Shown piece by piece: positions 18,225-26,669 of a stretch of DNA of 64,000 nt (within the stretch, counting starts at the first letter, position 1; every line of letters begins with the position of its first letter). The notes under the pieces were generated by a model. It was not told where the DNA came from and did no database searches. It worked only from the letters and a program-made list of their open reading frames with translations. Source of the stretch: Gracilibacillus alcaliphilus (GTDB taxonomy: Bacteria; Bacillota; Bacilli; Bacillales; Amphibacillaceae); assembly GCF_016909015.1 (NCBI RefSeq), contig NZ_JAFBFA010000020.1:26162-90161 (forward strand). Direction: 5' to 3'. The position numbers and the translations under genes are program-made.

Positions 18225-19694
18225 CTATCCCTTTCTCTCACTATGTTCTTGGTACCATGCCAATACAGGCTTGATGGCCTTTGGCACCAGACTGGGATCT
18301 GGTAAATAGACTATCTCCGGTGCTGTTTCATAATTGGTTTCTAAATATAATTTTACACATAAAGTAATCTCCAGCTCATGTAATGTTAGTAAGTCGATCC
18401 ACTGATCTAATTCATGTTTATCCGCCTCTTTAAGCAGTTGATAAAGCCACAAAAGCTTTTCACCGGTTTCGATCGGATCACGTTTGGCATATTCCCAATA
18501 CAAGGCTCTTTCTTCTGCTGTTTGCGGAGAAGCTAATCCAGAGGCGATCACCACTTTTCTGACAATCGGCGAATCATCCTTTAAATAGCCCCATAAATCT
18601 GCTCGGCTAACTTTACCGTCCTCAATCAAATAGGTGAGGCTGGCTGCTCGCTGGATTGCTGGATCATCTATATCATTATGTTTATGCATAGGCATGTGTC
18701 GATGATTATTTAACAGTTGTTGTAAAACGTTGGCCATATTTAGTTTGGGGAGAAATGTACCACCGTCATCCAGTCTGTCAGCAGCATGTATGAACATAGC
18801 TTGCAGCTGTTCTTTTGTAAGATCAGGGTATTGAGAGAATAAATTGGCACAAGCCCCTGCTACAATCGTTGCTGCGCCACATGTCCCTCCGAAATATGAT
18901 AACATACGTTCAGATGATTTTTGTTCCAGATAAGGTACTGGTAAATAGGTGCATGGTGCCAAGATGTCAGGACGAAAATGGCCATCACCATTTAAGCCCG
19001 CAGGCATAGCAGGGTAAGGTTGATCAGCGCCCTGAACGGTTCCTTTATCATCATAACCACCAATCGTAAAGAAATCGGCGGGATGAAGGTTATTATGTGC
19101 TTTGGAATTGCCATTTGCTGCAACTACTAATAAATCAGATGCTGCAGCAGGGCTTAACGCTTGGACAAACGGATCTTGTGAAGTAGGTTTGATGGTCCCG
19201 ATTTCTGCTGTGTTCGGCACCATAAGATTTAATAATATCCTAATATTCCATTCTTGTTTGTATTGTAAAATCCATTGTAAAGCAACTTTGATTTTCTGTG
19301 GTTCGAATTCTGAGAGAAAGATAAACTGAGCGGAAGGGATGAGTCCGACGTGATAGTGGCTGTTCACGGTGATGGGCTGATGTGCGAGTAACTGCAGCAC
19401 CATAAGGCCATGTTCCGTTTTCGCTGAAGCTTCTTTGGAATCAGCCGGCATGATATCGAGACAACTCACTTCTAAATGTTGGTTTACTTTAACTTGCTTC
19501 ACTTGCTGTGTTAGATGGTGAATAGCTGGATGGTAAGCAATATCATCTATTATAATAATGCCTATTTCGTTATAAGATGTCTTAGTCGCCGGGGGAGCTG
19601 GAAATCCAAGCCTTTTCCAAGTGGGTTCTATGTCTTTTTCTATCTCCTTTAACCAATCCTCTATTGATATGTCAGCATTATTCATCATCAGCAT
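18225..19694 (-). CDS. Subtilase-like (S8) protein with Cys at the catalytic Ser position
   Basis: 489 residues from ATG at 19694, which follows AAGGAGGAGG; start codons at 19688 and 19685 are also possible. Subtilase landmarks appear in order: Asp in IIIIDDIAYH (about residue 50), His95 in TEHGLMVLQLL, the oxyanion Asn in VVAANGNS, and the nucleophile loop GGTCGAATIVAG where Ser is replaced by Cys272. The TGT codon is unambiguous. There is no signal peptide, so it is cytosolic. About 150 C-terminal residues are helical and may be HEAT-like. It could be a thiol-subtilase or an inactive homologue. Confidence 0.78.
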   Translation of the reverse strand: MLMMNNADISIEDWLKEIEKDIEPTWKRLGFPAPPATKTSYNEIGIIIIDDIAYHPAIHHLTQQVKQVKVNQHLEVSCLDIMPADSKEASAKTEHGLMVLQLLAHQPITVNSHYHVGLIPSAQFIFLSEFEPQKIKVALQWILQYKQEWNIRILLNLMVPNTAEIGTIKPTSQDPFVQALSPAAASDLLVVAANGNSKAHNNLHPADFFTIGGYDDKGTVQGADQPYPAMPAGLNGDGHFRPDILAPCTYLPVPYLEQKSSERMLSYFGGTCGAATIVAGACANLFSQYPDLTKEQLQAMFIHAADRLDDGGTFLPKLNMANVLQQLLNNHRHMPMHKHNDIDDPAIQRAASLTYLIEDGKVSRADLWGYLKDDSPIVRKVVIASGLASPQTAEERALYWEYAKRDPIETGEKLLWLYQLLKEADKHELDQWIDLLTLHELEITLCVKLYLETNYETAPEIVYLPDPSLVPKAIKPVLAWYQEHSERKG

Positions 19695-19792
19695 TCCTCC
19701 TCCTTGCATATTATATCAGTATAATAAAAGCGTTTTCGAAATTCAAATCAGGAGCTTTCTATGCCATTTTTTAGAAATATACATCCATAACC

Positions 19793-19821
19793 TTGTAATT
19801 GTCATTCACTTCAGATATAAT
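19793..19821 (+). promoter_or_regulatory. Predicted sigma-A promoter of the argS T-box transcript
   Basis: TTGTAA (19793-19798), a 17-base spacer and a perfect TATAAT (19816-19821). Transcription would begin near 19828, just before the T-box stem I. Confidence 0.6.
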
Positions 19822-19834
19822 AATTGAAATATTT

Positions 19835-20076
19835 AACGTCGATGACAAAGAGAGTAGTTATTTGTAACAGCTCAGCGAATTAGGGACGGTGAGAGCCTAA
19901 TCTTCTTACAAGTAATGAAGCGCACTTTGTAGATGTTTTCCTGAACGAAGAGTATGGAAAACCGGGGCAGTCCTCGTTATCAAGGAAAGTGGTTGAAAAA
20001 CAATTAGAGTGGTACCGCGGGTAAATATATAATTCTCGTCTCTTTTCATGATGAAAAGAGACGAGAATTTTTTTAT
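19835..20076 (+). ncRNA. T-box riboswitch (leader of argS)
   Basis: The leader has an AGTA element (about 19853-19856), a GGTGAGAGCC apical segment of stem I, the conserved T-box AGAGTGGTACCGCGG (20006-20020) that pairs with the uncharged tRNA acceptor end, and a strong terminator (20031-20049 pairing with 20051-20069, then a run of T). A CGC triplet (19921-19923, Arg) at the 3' side of the stem I loop is the likely specifier, fitting argS. Uncharged tRNA-Arg would stabilise the antiterminator and switch on the gene. Confidence 0.93.
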
Positions 20077-20108
20077 TATTAATAAAACAAGCGGAAAGGG
20101 GTAAAGCG

Positions 20109-21800
20109 ATGGATTATAAAACATTGTTTGTAAATAGTCTGCATCAACAGTTAGGTGAACATGTAAACAAGGAAGAACTTGAGAAGATGATAGAGAAACC
20201 AAAACGCGAAAGTATGGGGGATTTGGCATTCCCTTGTTTTGAATTAGCCAAAATATACCGCCGCTCCCCAAAAGATATTGCCCATGAATTAGCACAAAAA
20301 ATAGATACGCCTCCGCTATTTGCCGAAGTAGAGGCAGTGAGCGGATATGTGAATGTGTTCTTGGATAAAAACCAAGTTGCCTCTGATGTCATTCATGATA
20401 TTCTTGTGAAAAAAGAGCAATATGGGAATACAAATATCGGACAGAACCAAGTGATTACGATAGATTTCTCATCACCTAATATTGCCAAGCCGTTTTCGAT
20501 GGGACATTTGCGTTCTACGGTAATAGGGAATGCATTAGCATTACTGGCAGAAAAATGCGGCTATCAACCGGTTAGAATTAATCATATTGGTGATTGGGGA
20601 ACACAATTTGGGAAATTAATTGTTGCTTATAAGACATGGGGAGCAGCGGATAAGGTAAGCCAAAATCCAATCAAAGAGTTATTAGAACTGTATGTTCGCT
20701 TTCATCAAGAAGCTGAATCCGCTCCCGAATTAAACAATCAAGCCAAACAATGGTTTAAAAAATTGGAAGGAGGGGACCAGGAGGCATTAAGCTTATGGAA
20801 ATGGTTTAGAGACGAATCTCTAAAAGAATTTGCGAAAGTGTACCAACTATTAGATATCTCATTTGATTCTTATGATGGAGAAGCGTTCTATAATGATAAG
20901 ATAGATAATGTATATAAAACGCTGGAAGAAAAACAGTTACTCGAAGAATCGGATGGAGCTATGGTTGTAAAGGTAAATAATGATCTGCCGCCATGTCTGA
21001 TTAAGAAAAACGATGGAACGTCTTTATATGCGACACGTGATTTAGCGGCGGCGATTTATCGTCAGGAAAGATATCAATTCACCAAATCATTATATGTCGT
21101 AGGGAATGAACAAACGCTTCACTTTAAACAGTTATTTATGGTATTAGAAGCGATGGGGTATACATGGCATCAAGGGCTTCAGCATGTTCCATTTGGAATG
21201 CTGTTACAAGATGGCAAGAAAATGTCGACACGTAAAGGGAAAATTATTTTATTAGAGCAAGTATTGGAACAAGCTATTGAACTGGCAAAAAATAATATAT
21301 TGAAGAAGAACCCATCACTTGTGGAAAAAGATAAAGTTGCTCATGAGGTCGGGATTGGCGCTGTTATCTTCCATGATTTAAAAAATTTCCGTTTGCATGA
21401 TATCGAATTTTCATTAACAGATATGCTGAGATTTGAAGGGGAAACAGGACCATATCTGCAATATACCCATGCCCGTGCCTCATCTATTTTGAAAAAGTGT
21501 CATTATCAGCCAGACGAAAATGCTGCCATTCATGAAATCGATGCACAAGCTTGGTCTATTATTATTTATTTGCTGAGTTTCCCTGATACGATCAAATATG
21601 CTTTTGAAGGAAATGATCCATCTCAATTAGCCAAGTATCTACTTGAGCTGGCAAAGGTATTTAATAAATATTATGCCGTTGTTCGAATCAGCGATGAAGA
21701 TCAGAAGAGACCAACAAGATTAGCACTGGTCTATTCAGTTCAAGTGGTCTTGAAGGAAGGACTGCGTTTATTGGGAATCAAGGCACCTGCAGCGATGTGA
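20109..21800 (+). CDS. argS: Arginyl-tRNA synthetase
   Basis: 563 residues, the usual bacterial ArgRS length. The N-terminal Add1 domain is followed by the class I HIGH-type motif in SPNIAKPFSMGHLRST, the KMSKS-type motif KMSTRKG and a C-terminal anticodon-binding (DALR) helical domain ending KEGLRLLGIKAPAAM. It attaches arginine to tRNA-Arg in the cytosol. Expression is controlled by the T-box leader directly upstream. Start ATG behind GGAAAGGGG. Confidence 0.97.
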   Translation: MDYKTLFVNSLHQQLGEHVNKEELEKMIEKPKRESMGDLAFPCFELAKIYRRSPKDIAHELAQKIDTPPLFAEVEAVSGYVNVFLDKNQVASDVIHDILVKKEQYGNTNIGQNQVITIDFSSPNIAKPFSMGHLRSTVIGNALALLAEKCGYQPVRINHIGDWGTQFGKLIVAYKTWGAADKVSQNPIKELLELYVRFHQEAESAPELNNQAKQWFKKLEGGDQEALSLWKWFRDESLKEFAKVYQLLDISFDSYDGEAFYNDKIDNVYKTLEEKQLLEESDGAMVVKVNNDLPPCLIKKNDGTSLYATRDLAAAIYRQERYQFTKSLYVVGNEQTLHFKQLFMVLEAMGYTWHQGLQHVPFGMLLQDGKKMSTRKGKIILLEQVLEQAIELAKNNILKKNPSLVEKDKVAHEVGIGAVIFHDLKNFRLHDIEFSLTDMLRFEGETGPYLQYTHARASSILKKCHYQPDENAAIHEIDAQAWSIIIYLLSFPDTIKYAFEGNDPSQLAKYLLELAKVFNKYYAVVRISDEDQKRPTRLALVYSVQVVLKEGLRLLGIKAPAAM

Positions 21801-21933
21801 TGGCTAATGACATATGTATCATGTTCCTAGTATAATAAGAAGAGCCAGACAGCTCCAGGGACAATAGTTCTTTTCAGAGGAGAAACGCAATGGTTTTGAA
21901 CGGATTTCACTTTATGTGCAAAGGAGGGGTAGG

Positions 21934-22623
21934 ATGCCTGCATGTATCATACTGGATCTAGACGATACGTTATGTGACTATCAACAAGCCAAAGAGAATG
22001 CCAAGCAGAAAATCAATGATGTGTTATCGGAGGTGGGTGTTTCCAGCAAGCAATTCTGGGATAGGTACGACCAGTTTGAGCCTGCGTTATTTAAGCAGTT
22101 TACCGAAAAACGCTTGAATATTAGGGAGTACAGGTATAGCAGGTTTGCTAAGTCCTTACCAAGTCCTTTCCACCAATCGAAATCACTAATTGAGTCACTT
22201 AATAAAACCTATATGGACGAAGCTAATCAGAACATTGAGTTATTTCCAGATGCTGACGCTTTCTTGGAAAAGATAAAACATACCAACATACAAATCGCGA
22301 TATTAACCAATGGCCCAACTGATGGGCAGCGGATTAAGATTGCTGCTTTAGGAATAGAAACATATACTTCAAATATCTATATTAGTGCAGAAATAGGTGT
22401 TGCGAAACCTGATCAGCAAGCTTTTCAATATGTATTAGATGACTTAGACATATCAGCTTCCCGCACATGGATGATTGGCGATTCGGTTAAATATGATCTT
22501 GAAGGAGCAAAACAAGCAGGAATAAAAGGGATACTAGTAGACCGGCAACACCGCTGTCAAGGGGATGACTGGGCGAAAGTTGATTCGTTAATGGATATAC
22601 CGTGGAACAAAATATATGACTAA
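21934..22623 (+). CDS. HAD-superfamily hydrolase (subfamily IA)
   Basis: 229 residues from ATG at 21934, preceded by AAAGGAGGGG; a GTG six codons upstream lies inside that site. Motif I DLDDTLCDY, motif II LTNGP, motif III GVAKPDQQAFQY and motif IV IGDSVKYDLEGA are all intact, with an alpha-helical C1 cap between I and II. It resembles the YjjG/YfnB group of nucleotide or sugar phosphatases; substrate not determined. Confidence 0.88.
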   Translation: MPACIILDLDDTLCDYQQAKENAKQKINDVLSEVGVSSKQFWDRYDQFEPALFKQFTEKRLNIREYRYSRFAKSLPSPFHQSKSLIESLNKTYMDEANQNIELFPDADAFLEKIKHTNIQIAILTNGPTDGQRIKIAALGIETYTSNIYISAEIGVAKPDQQAFQYVLDDLDISASRTWMIGDSVKYDLEGAKQAGIKGILVDRQHRCQGDDWAKVDSLMDIPWNKIYD

Positions 22624-22628
22624 ACAAA

Positions 22629-22672
22629 AAGGGGCGAGAAGCATATATGTTTTCTCGGCCCTTCTATTTTTT
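22629..22672. terminator. Terminator between convergent HAD and ThDP-enzyme genes
   Basis: AAGGGGCGAGAA (22629-22640) pairs imperfectly with TTCTCGGCCCTT (about 22652-22663) and is followed by ATTTTTT on the plus strand. Confidence 0.65.
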
Positions 22673-24308
22673 ACACCCGATTCAAAATTGGCGGTGTTTC
22701 TTCGGGATCGACCATTACTTCGACAACAGTCGGCCCGGATTGATTATCAGCTGCTTGTTTCATAGCATACTGGATATCTTCTATATTGTGGCAGCAATAG
22801 GAAGAAGCCCCTAATGATTCACCGAATTTCTTGACATCTAATGGCTGTTGATAGGTAGCGCCAATCGAATGACCAAGCATTTTTCTCATGCCTTTATCAA
22901 CCATATCTAAGGCCACGTTATTAAAGACAATAAATATGATTGGCAGTTTCTGTTCAACGGCTGTGGCTATTTCTGTTCCGTGCATAAAGGTACAGCCATC
23001 CCCAGTTAAACAGGCGACAGGTGTGTCCGGTATCGCAAACTTGGCACCAATGGCATAGCCGATTCCATGTCCCATCGTACCGAACACATCGTCAAAATAA
23101 AAAGTGCCTGGCTGATAAATCTCATAATGTTTAATCGCATAAAAAGTATGGCTGCCATCATCTCCAAATAAAATGGTGTCTTCCGGTAAATATCGCCGAA
23201 TCTCCTGTACGGCAGTTGCAGCGGACAGCCAAGAGGTATGATCTTGCTTGCTTATATCTGTGTTCATTGGCTCGATAGGTAATGCTGTTCTCTTAATTTC
23301 CGTGGTTTCATCATCTAGTTTTCTATGCAGTGCGGTAAGGTTGGCCTTAATATCTCCTTGTACAAATAGAGTTGGCACTGGAATAGACTTATGTACAAAA
23401 GTTGGATCAATATCCCAATGGATGATTTCCTGAGGGTAGTAATTCTCGGTAAAACCAGCTAAAGACATATCAGATAGTTTAGTACCCATAACTATTAATT
23501 GATCAACAGACTCTGCTGCATATTGTGCGGCCCGTTCATTTCCACCTAAACCAAAGGCACCCAATGATAGTGGATGATCGGTGGGAAATGTACCTTTTCC
23601 GCCAGGTGTGGTCATAACAGGAATTTGATATTGTTCGGCTAACCATTGCACCTCTTGATATGCTTGAGAAATACGTACCCCTTTTCCTAAAAATAAAAGT
23701 GGTTTCTTCGCAACGGCTAACTTTTCCCTTACGGATTCAAGCTGATTGGATATCACTCTTGCTTCGGAACCAGGAAGATCGATAATAAATTCCGCAATCT
23801 CTTCTTGCAGCACATCCATTGCAATAGACAGATGAACAGGTCCTTTCGTTCCAGTCGTTGCTTTCTCAATTGCATGGGTCAGAAATAATTCTAATTGATC
23901 TGCCCTTTCTACTCTTGCACTAAATAAAGTTACCGGTTCGAACATCTTAACGAGATCAGTTCCGAAGATGGAGGAATCCTGTCCTTGTGCTTTTCCAGAT
24001 TCTCGTGCAGATGGATGACCAGTAATAAATAAAGCAGGGGAGTGAAAGGCCTTTGCTTGACCGGCCGCTGTTAACAGATTGGTTCCGCCTGGCCCTGATG
24101 TGCCAAGGGCAACTCCAATACCTTTTTTCAATGCATAGCCCCCTGCAGCGAATCCAGCGGCAGACTCATGACGGCACAGTACAAAGTCAATTTGCTGTTC
24201 CTCACATGCGGCTAATAGTGGTACAATTGCTTTTCCAGGTATGCCAAATGCATGAGAAACCCCTATTCTTTTTAAATTATTCATTAATATGCTGGCTGTT
24301 TTCTTCAT
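22671..24308 (-). CDS. Thiamine-diphosphate-dependent enzyme (acetolactate synthase/decarboxylase-like)
   Basis: 545 residues with the three ThDP-fold domains. The N-terminal domain has the activating Glu in CRHESAAGFAAGGYA, and the C-terminal domain has the ThDP motif GDGCTFMHG ending in FNN about 25 residues later. It resembles large subunits of acetolactate synthase and benzoylformate-type decarboxylases, but no small regulatory subunit or branched-chain genes are nearby, so a catabolic 2-keto-acid role is more likely. It starts 17 bases after the histidine kinase stop, giving a tight two-gene operon. Confidence 0.87.
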   Translation of the reverse strand: MKKTASILMNNLKRIGVSHAFGIPGKAIVPLLAACEEQQIDFVLCRHESAAGFAAGGYALKKGIGVALGTSGPGGTNLLTAAGQAKAFHSPALFITGHPSARESGKAQGQDSSIFGTDLVKMFEPVTLFSARVERADQLELFLTHAIEKATTGTKGPVHLSIAMDVLQEEIAEFIIDLPGSEARVISNQLESVREKLAVAKKPLLFLGKGVRISQAYQEVQWLAEQYQIPVMTTPGGKGTFPTDHPLSLGAFGLGGNERAAQYAAESVDQLIVMGTKLSDMSLAGFTENYYPQEIIHWDIDPTFVHKSIPVPTLFVQGDIKANLTALHRKLDDETTEIKRTALPIEPMNTDISKQDHTSWLSAATAVQEIRRYLPEDTILFGDDGSHTFYAIKHYEIYQPGTFYFDDVFGTMGHGIGYAIGAKFAIPDTPVACLTGDGCTFMHGTEIATAVEQKLPIIFIVFNNVALDMVDKGMRKMLGHSIGATYQQPLDVKKFGESLGASSYCCHNIEDIQYAMKQAADNQSGPTVVEVMVDPEETPPILNRV

Positions 24309-24325
24309 GTTCTATCGCTCCTCTC

Positions 24326-25918
24326 CTATGAATGATTTGTAACTGGCAGAATAATAGATACCGTGGTACCTTGTCCTTCTCTAGATGTAAACTCTATCTG
24401 ACCACCATGGGAATGAATCATATCAAAGCAAATTGCCAGTCCCATGCCAAGACCATATTCCTTAGTTGTGAAGAAGGGCTGGCCAAGTTTGTCTAGCTGC
24501 TCTTTCGTCATGCCAATTCCCTCATCTTCAATCGAAATATAAAATGCATCATTTTTCCTTGTTAAGCGAATTATAATCTTTCCGCCTTCAGGCATTGCTT
24601 CAAAGGCATTTTTGATAAAATTGATAAGTACTTGTTTTATTTTCGTTCTGTCAATGAAAGCGTGGGTATCCGCAACAGATGGTTTGGTATGGATTTGCAC
24701 ATGGTGCAGGTGAGCATTATTATTCATTAGTTTTACCGTTTCATTAATGAGCTTTTGCACATCGGTCATTTCTCGTTCCATATTAGCTGCTTTTCCATAA
24801 GACACGAATTGATTCACTAAGCCTTTCATTCGTTCTAATTCACCAGTAATAATATCCAGATACTCACTTTTCTCTGGTTTCTCCTTTAATAGTTGAGCCA
24901 AGCCAATAATTGATGTCAGTGGGTTCCTTATTTCATGTGCCAGCCCTGCACCAAGCTTGCCAATGGCAGATAATTTCTCAGATTCGATTAATTTTTGCTG
25001 CAGTTCATGATAGTTGGTCATATCACGAAATTGGGCAAATGCTCCAATTAACTGCTTTTTGTCGAATAGCGGTAATACATCTAGCAGCAGACTTTTGGAA
25101 ACGTCACCGTCAATGATTGAAAACTCAGCATTTTCTACAGAATTTGCTGTTTGAAGGACATGGTTAATATAATCACCAATCTTGCCTAATTGATCGGACT
25201 TTTGATAAATAATGTTATCTTTGGTGGTAGACATAATTTCTTCGGCACTAGTGTTAAATTCTAATATTTCTCCTTTCTGATTAGTCATTACAATCCCCAT
25301 TGGAGTAGAGTTAATCATGACTTGATTCAATAAATGGAGTGTATGGTTTTGTTTTTGCAGTAGAATCTCTCTTTCAATAGTATCGACAGCTGTTGATAAA
25401 AGGCCTAAGTGGAAGTGACTGGCAAAATTTACGGTTGTCATCATCGAAACCGTGCCAACTAAACTAGAATCAGCAGAAAAACAAAGGGGTGCAGAATAAC
25501 AGGCTACTTTTGACAAGTAGTGATGGTAGTGATCAGTTCCTTTGAGTCCAATAGGTTCATGATACTGTAATGCTAGTGATACAGAATTGGTTCCGACTGT
25601 ATTTTCCGCAAATCTTGCTCCATAAGTAATACCCAGGGAGTCTGTCATATCTTTAATTGTTTTATCTCCATAAATATCCAATATGTTGCCTTGATCATCT
25701 GTTGTAATAACTAGTACGGGAATGCCCTCCATATATTGAGTCAGTTTTTTCATAAAATGTTGGACCAAGCTTAATTCTTTTGCGAAATGTTGGGTTCGAA
25801 GCATTAGTTCCTGTTTGGTCAAACCGACAGCTAAGACAGGAATATCTTCGGGATCCATGTTATATAGTAATTTGCAGTTATGCTTGGAATTACTAATATA
25901 TCTAGCAAAATCTTTCAT
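24326..25918 (-). CDS. Orphan sensor histidine kinase with AcoR-type GAF domain and PAS domain
   Basis: 530 residues from ATG at 25918 behind TTTAGGAGG. The first 190 residues resemble the GAF sensor domain of AcoR-type sigma-54 activators (FAENTVGTNSVSLALQ). A PAS domain follows (about 210-300), then HisKA with the phosphorylated His328 in GLAHEIRNPLTSIIG, and a HATPase_c domain with GLGMGLAICFDMI. No membrane segment is present, so it senses a cytosolic signal. No response regulator gene is adjacent. Co-transcription with the ThDP enzyme suggests it senses a keto-acid or acetoin-like metabolite; this is inference. Confidence 0.86.
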   Translation of the reverse strand: MKDFARYISNSKHNCKLLYNMDPEDIPVLAVGLTKQELMLRTQHFAKELSLVQHFMKKLTQYMEGIPVLVITTDDQGNILDIYGDKTIKDMTDSLGITYGARFAENTVGTNSVSLALQYHEPIGLKGTDHYHHYLSKVACYSAPLCFSADSSLVGTVSMMTTVNFASHFHLGLLSTAVDTIEREILLQKQNHTLHLLNQVMINSTPMGIVMTNQKGEILEFNTSAEEIMSTTKDNIIYQKSDQLGKIGDYINHVLQTANSVENAEFSIIDGDVSKSLLLDVLPLFDKKQLIGAFAQFRDMTNYHELQQKLIESEKLSAIGKLGAGLAHEIRNPLTSIIGLAQLLKEKPEKSEYLDIITGELERMKGLVNQFVSYGKAANMEREMTDVQKLINETVKLMNNNAHLHHVQIHTKPSVADTHAFIDRTKIKQVLINFIKNAFEAMPEGGKIIIRLTRKNDAFYISIEDEGIGMTKEQLDKLGQPFFTTKEYGLGMGLAICFDMIHSHGGQIEFTSREGQGTTVSIILPVTNHS

Positions 25919-26066
25919 TCCATTCCTCCTAAAGCTAAGTAAAAGAACGCATCCTATCAATTGTTTCTTTTAAACCTTTTTTAATAGTGTGTGAAAGCAG
26001 CTGCATCTTCTCAAACAAAAAATGATGTTTCGTAGAGTTATATGGATTTTTTTAGTACTAGTCCAG

Positions 26067-26243
26067 TCACTGTGTTGCCTTTTTTTTCTTTAGTCGTAGT
26101 TTTTGATACTGGATAATTTTGTCGTCCAACAATTCACTGACTTTTAATATTTCCCCGTTAGAGTATTGAGTAGTTTCCTGCCCTAATTGATATAGCCGGT
26201 TTTTTAATACATGAATTTCTGCTTCTAGTTTTCTATCTTTCAA
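26067..26243 (-). CDS. Spo0E-like sporulation regulatory protein (58 residues)
   Basis: A short gene starting at TTG 26243, directly after an in-frame TGA and behind TTAGGGTG. The product has the two-helix Spo0E layout: a first helix with EAEIHVLKNRLYQLGQ and a second with the family signature SELLDDKIIQYQKL (SQxLDxLIxxY form). Spo0E proteins dephosphorylate Spo0A~P and so delay sporulation. It lies 149 bases upstream of the histidine kinase start on the same strand, and may be independent of it. Confidence 0.85.
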   Translation of the reverse strand: MKDRKLEAEIHVLKNRLYQLGQETTQYSNGEILKVSELLDDKIIQYQKLRLKKKKATQ

Positions 26244-26423
26244 TCAAAACACCCTAACAAAATACTTTTTTTATAGGATAGCATAAATTATAAAGAAATT
26301 CCTTATTTTAACTTAAAATAGTTATTTTTTCCCTAATAAATTGTCTTCTAATAACATAAATACAGATATTCGTGTTCAACAAGTTCGATAGTAACGCTCT
26401 AAGGCGCTGTTGAAAGATTACGG

Positions 26424-26452
26424 TTGCGTTTTCAAAATAATTATTATATAGT
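26424..26452 (+). promoter_or_regulatory. Predicted sigma-A promoter of the amylopullulanase gene
   Basis: TTGCGT (26424-26429), a 17-base spacer and TATAGT (26447-26452). The cre site begins five bases downstream, over the start of transcription. Confidence 0.5.
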
Positions 26453-26456
26453 GTTA

Positions 26457-26472
26457 AAGAAAGCGATTGCAT
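26457..26472 (+). promoter_or_regulatory. cre site (CcpA) before the amylopullulanase gene
   Basis: AAGAAAGCGATTGCAT matches WTGNAARCGNWWWCAW at 14 of 16 positions and overlaps the predicted transcription start, as expected for catabolite repression of a starch-degrading enzyme. Confidence 0.55.
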
Positions 26473-26611
26473 TATAAACAATAGCAAATCGTCACCATGT
26501 TATTGATCTGTCAGCCTTTAAAGCCTAAAAGACTATTAGATTAAATAAGGAAATGAACGCTTAAATCTGGCAGATAAATTGCGGAAAGGAGGTAACTTTT
26601 TATCTGTAAAT

Positions 26612-26623
26612 GCAAACGTTTGC
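26612..26623. promoter_or_regulatory. Perfect 12-base palindrome, LacI-family operator (MalR-like)
   Basis: GCAAACGTTTGC is a perfect palindrome in the leader, 47 bases before the start codon. The form is typical of LacI-family operators such as those for maltose regulators; CcpA could also bind weakly. Confidence 0.55.
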
Positions 26624-26669
26624 GCAAAAGTTGTAAATTATTACTTATAATATAGGAGGGAAAGGCAAT

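Larger units (their letters stand above)
26244..26669. other. Divergent control region of the amylopullulanase gene
   Basis: 426 bases between the Spo0E-like gene and the amylopullulanase. It contains a promoter (26424-26452), a cre site (26457-26472) and a palindrome (26612-26623). A strong AAAGGAGGTAAC at about 26584-26595 has no start codon at a normal distance; the nearest ATG (26610) opens only an eight-codon frame. Confidence 0.5.

Noticed and set aside
26584..26636. AAAGGAGGTAAC followed by an eight-codon frame at 26610, a possible leader peptide
   Set aside because: The ATG lies about 17 bases from the ribosome binding site, too far for normal initiation, and the frame overlaps the operator palindrome.
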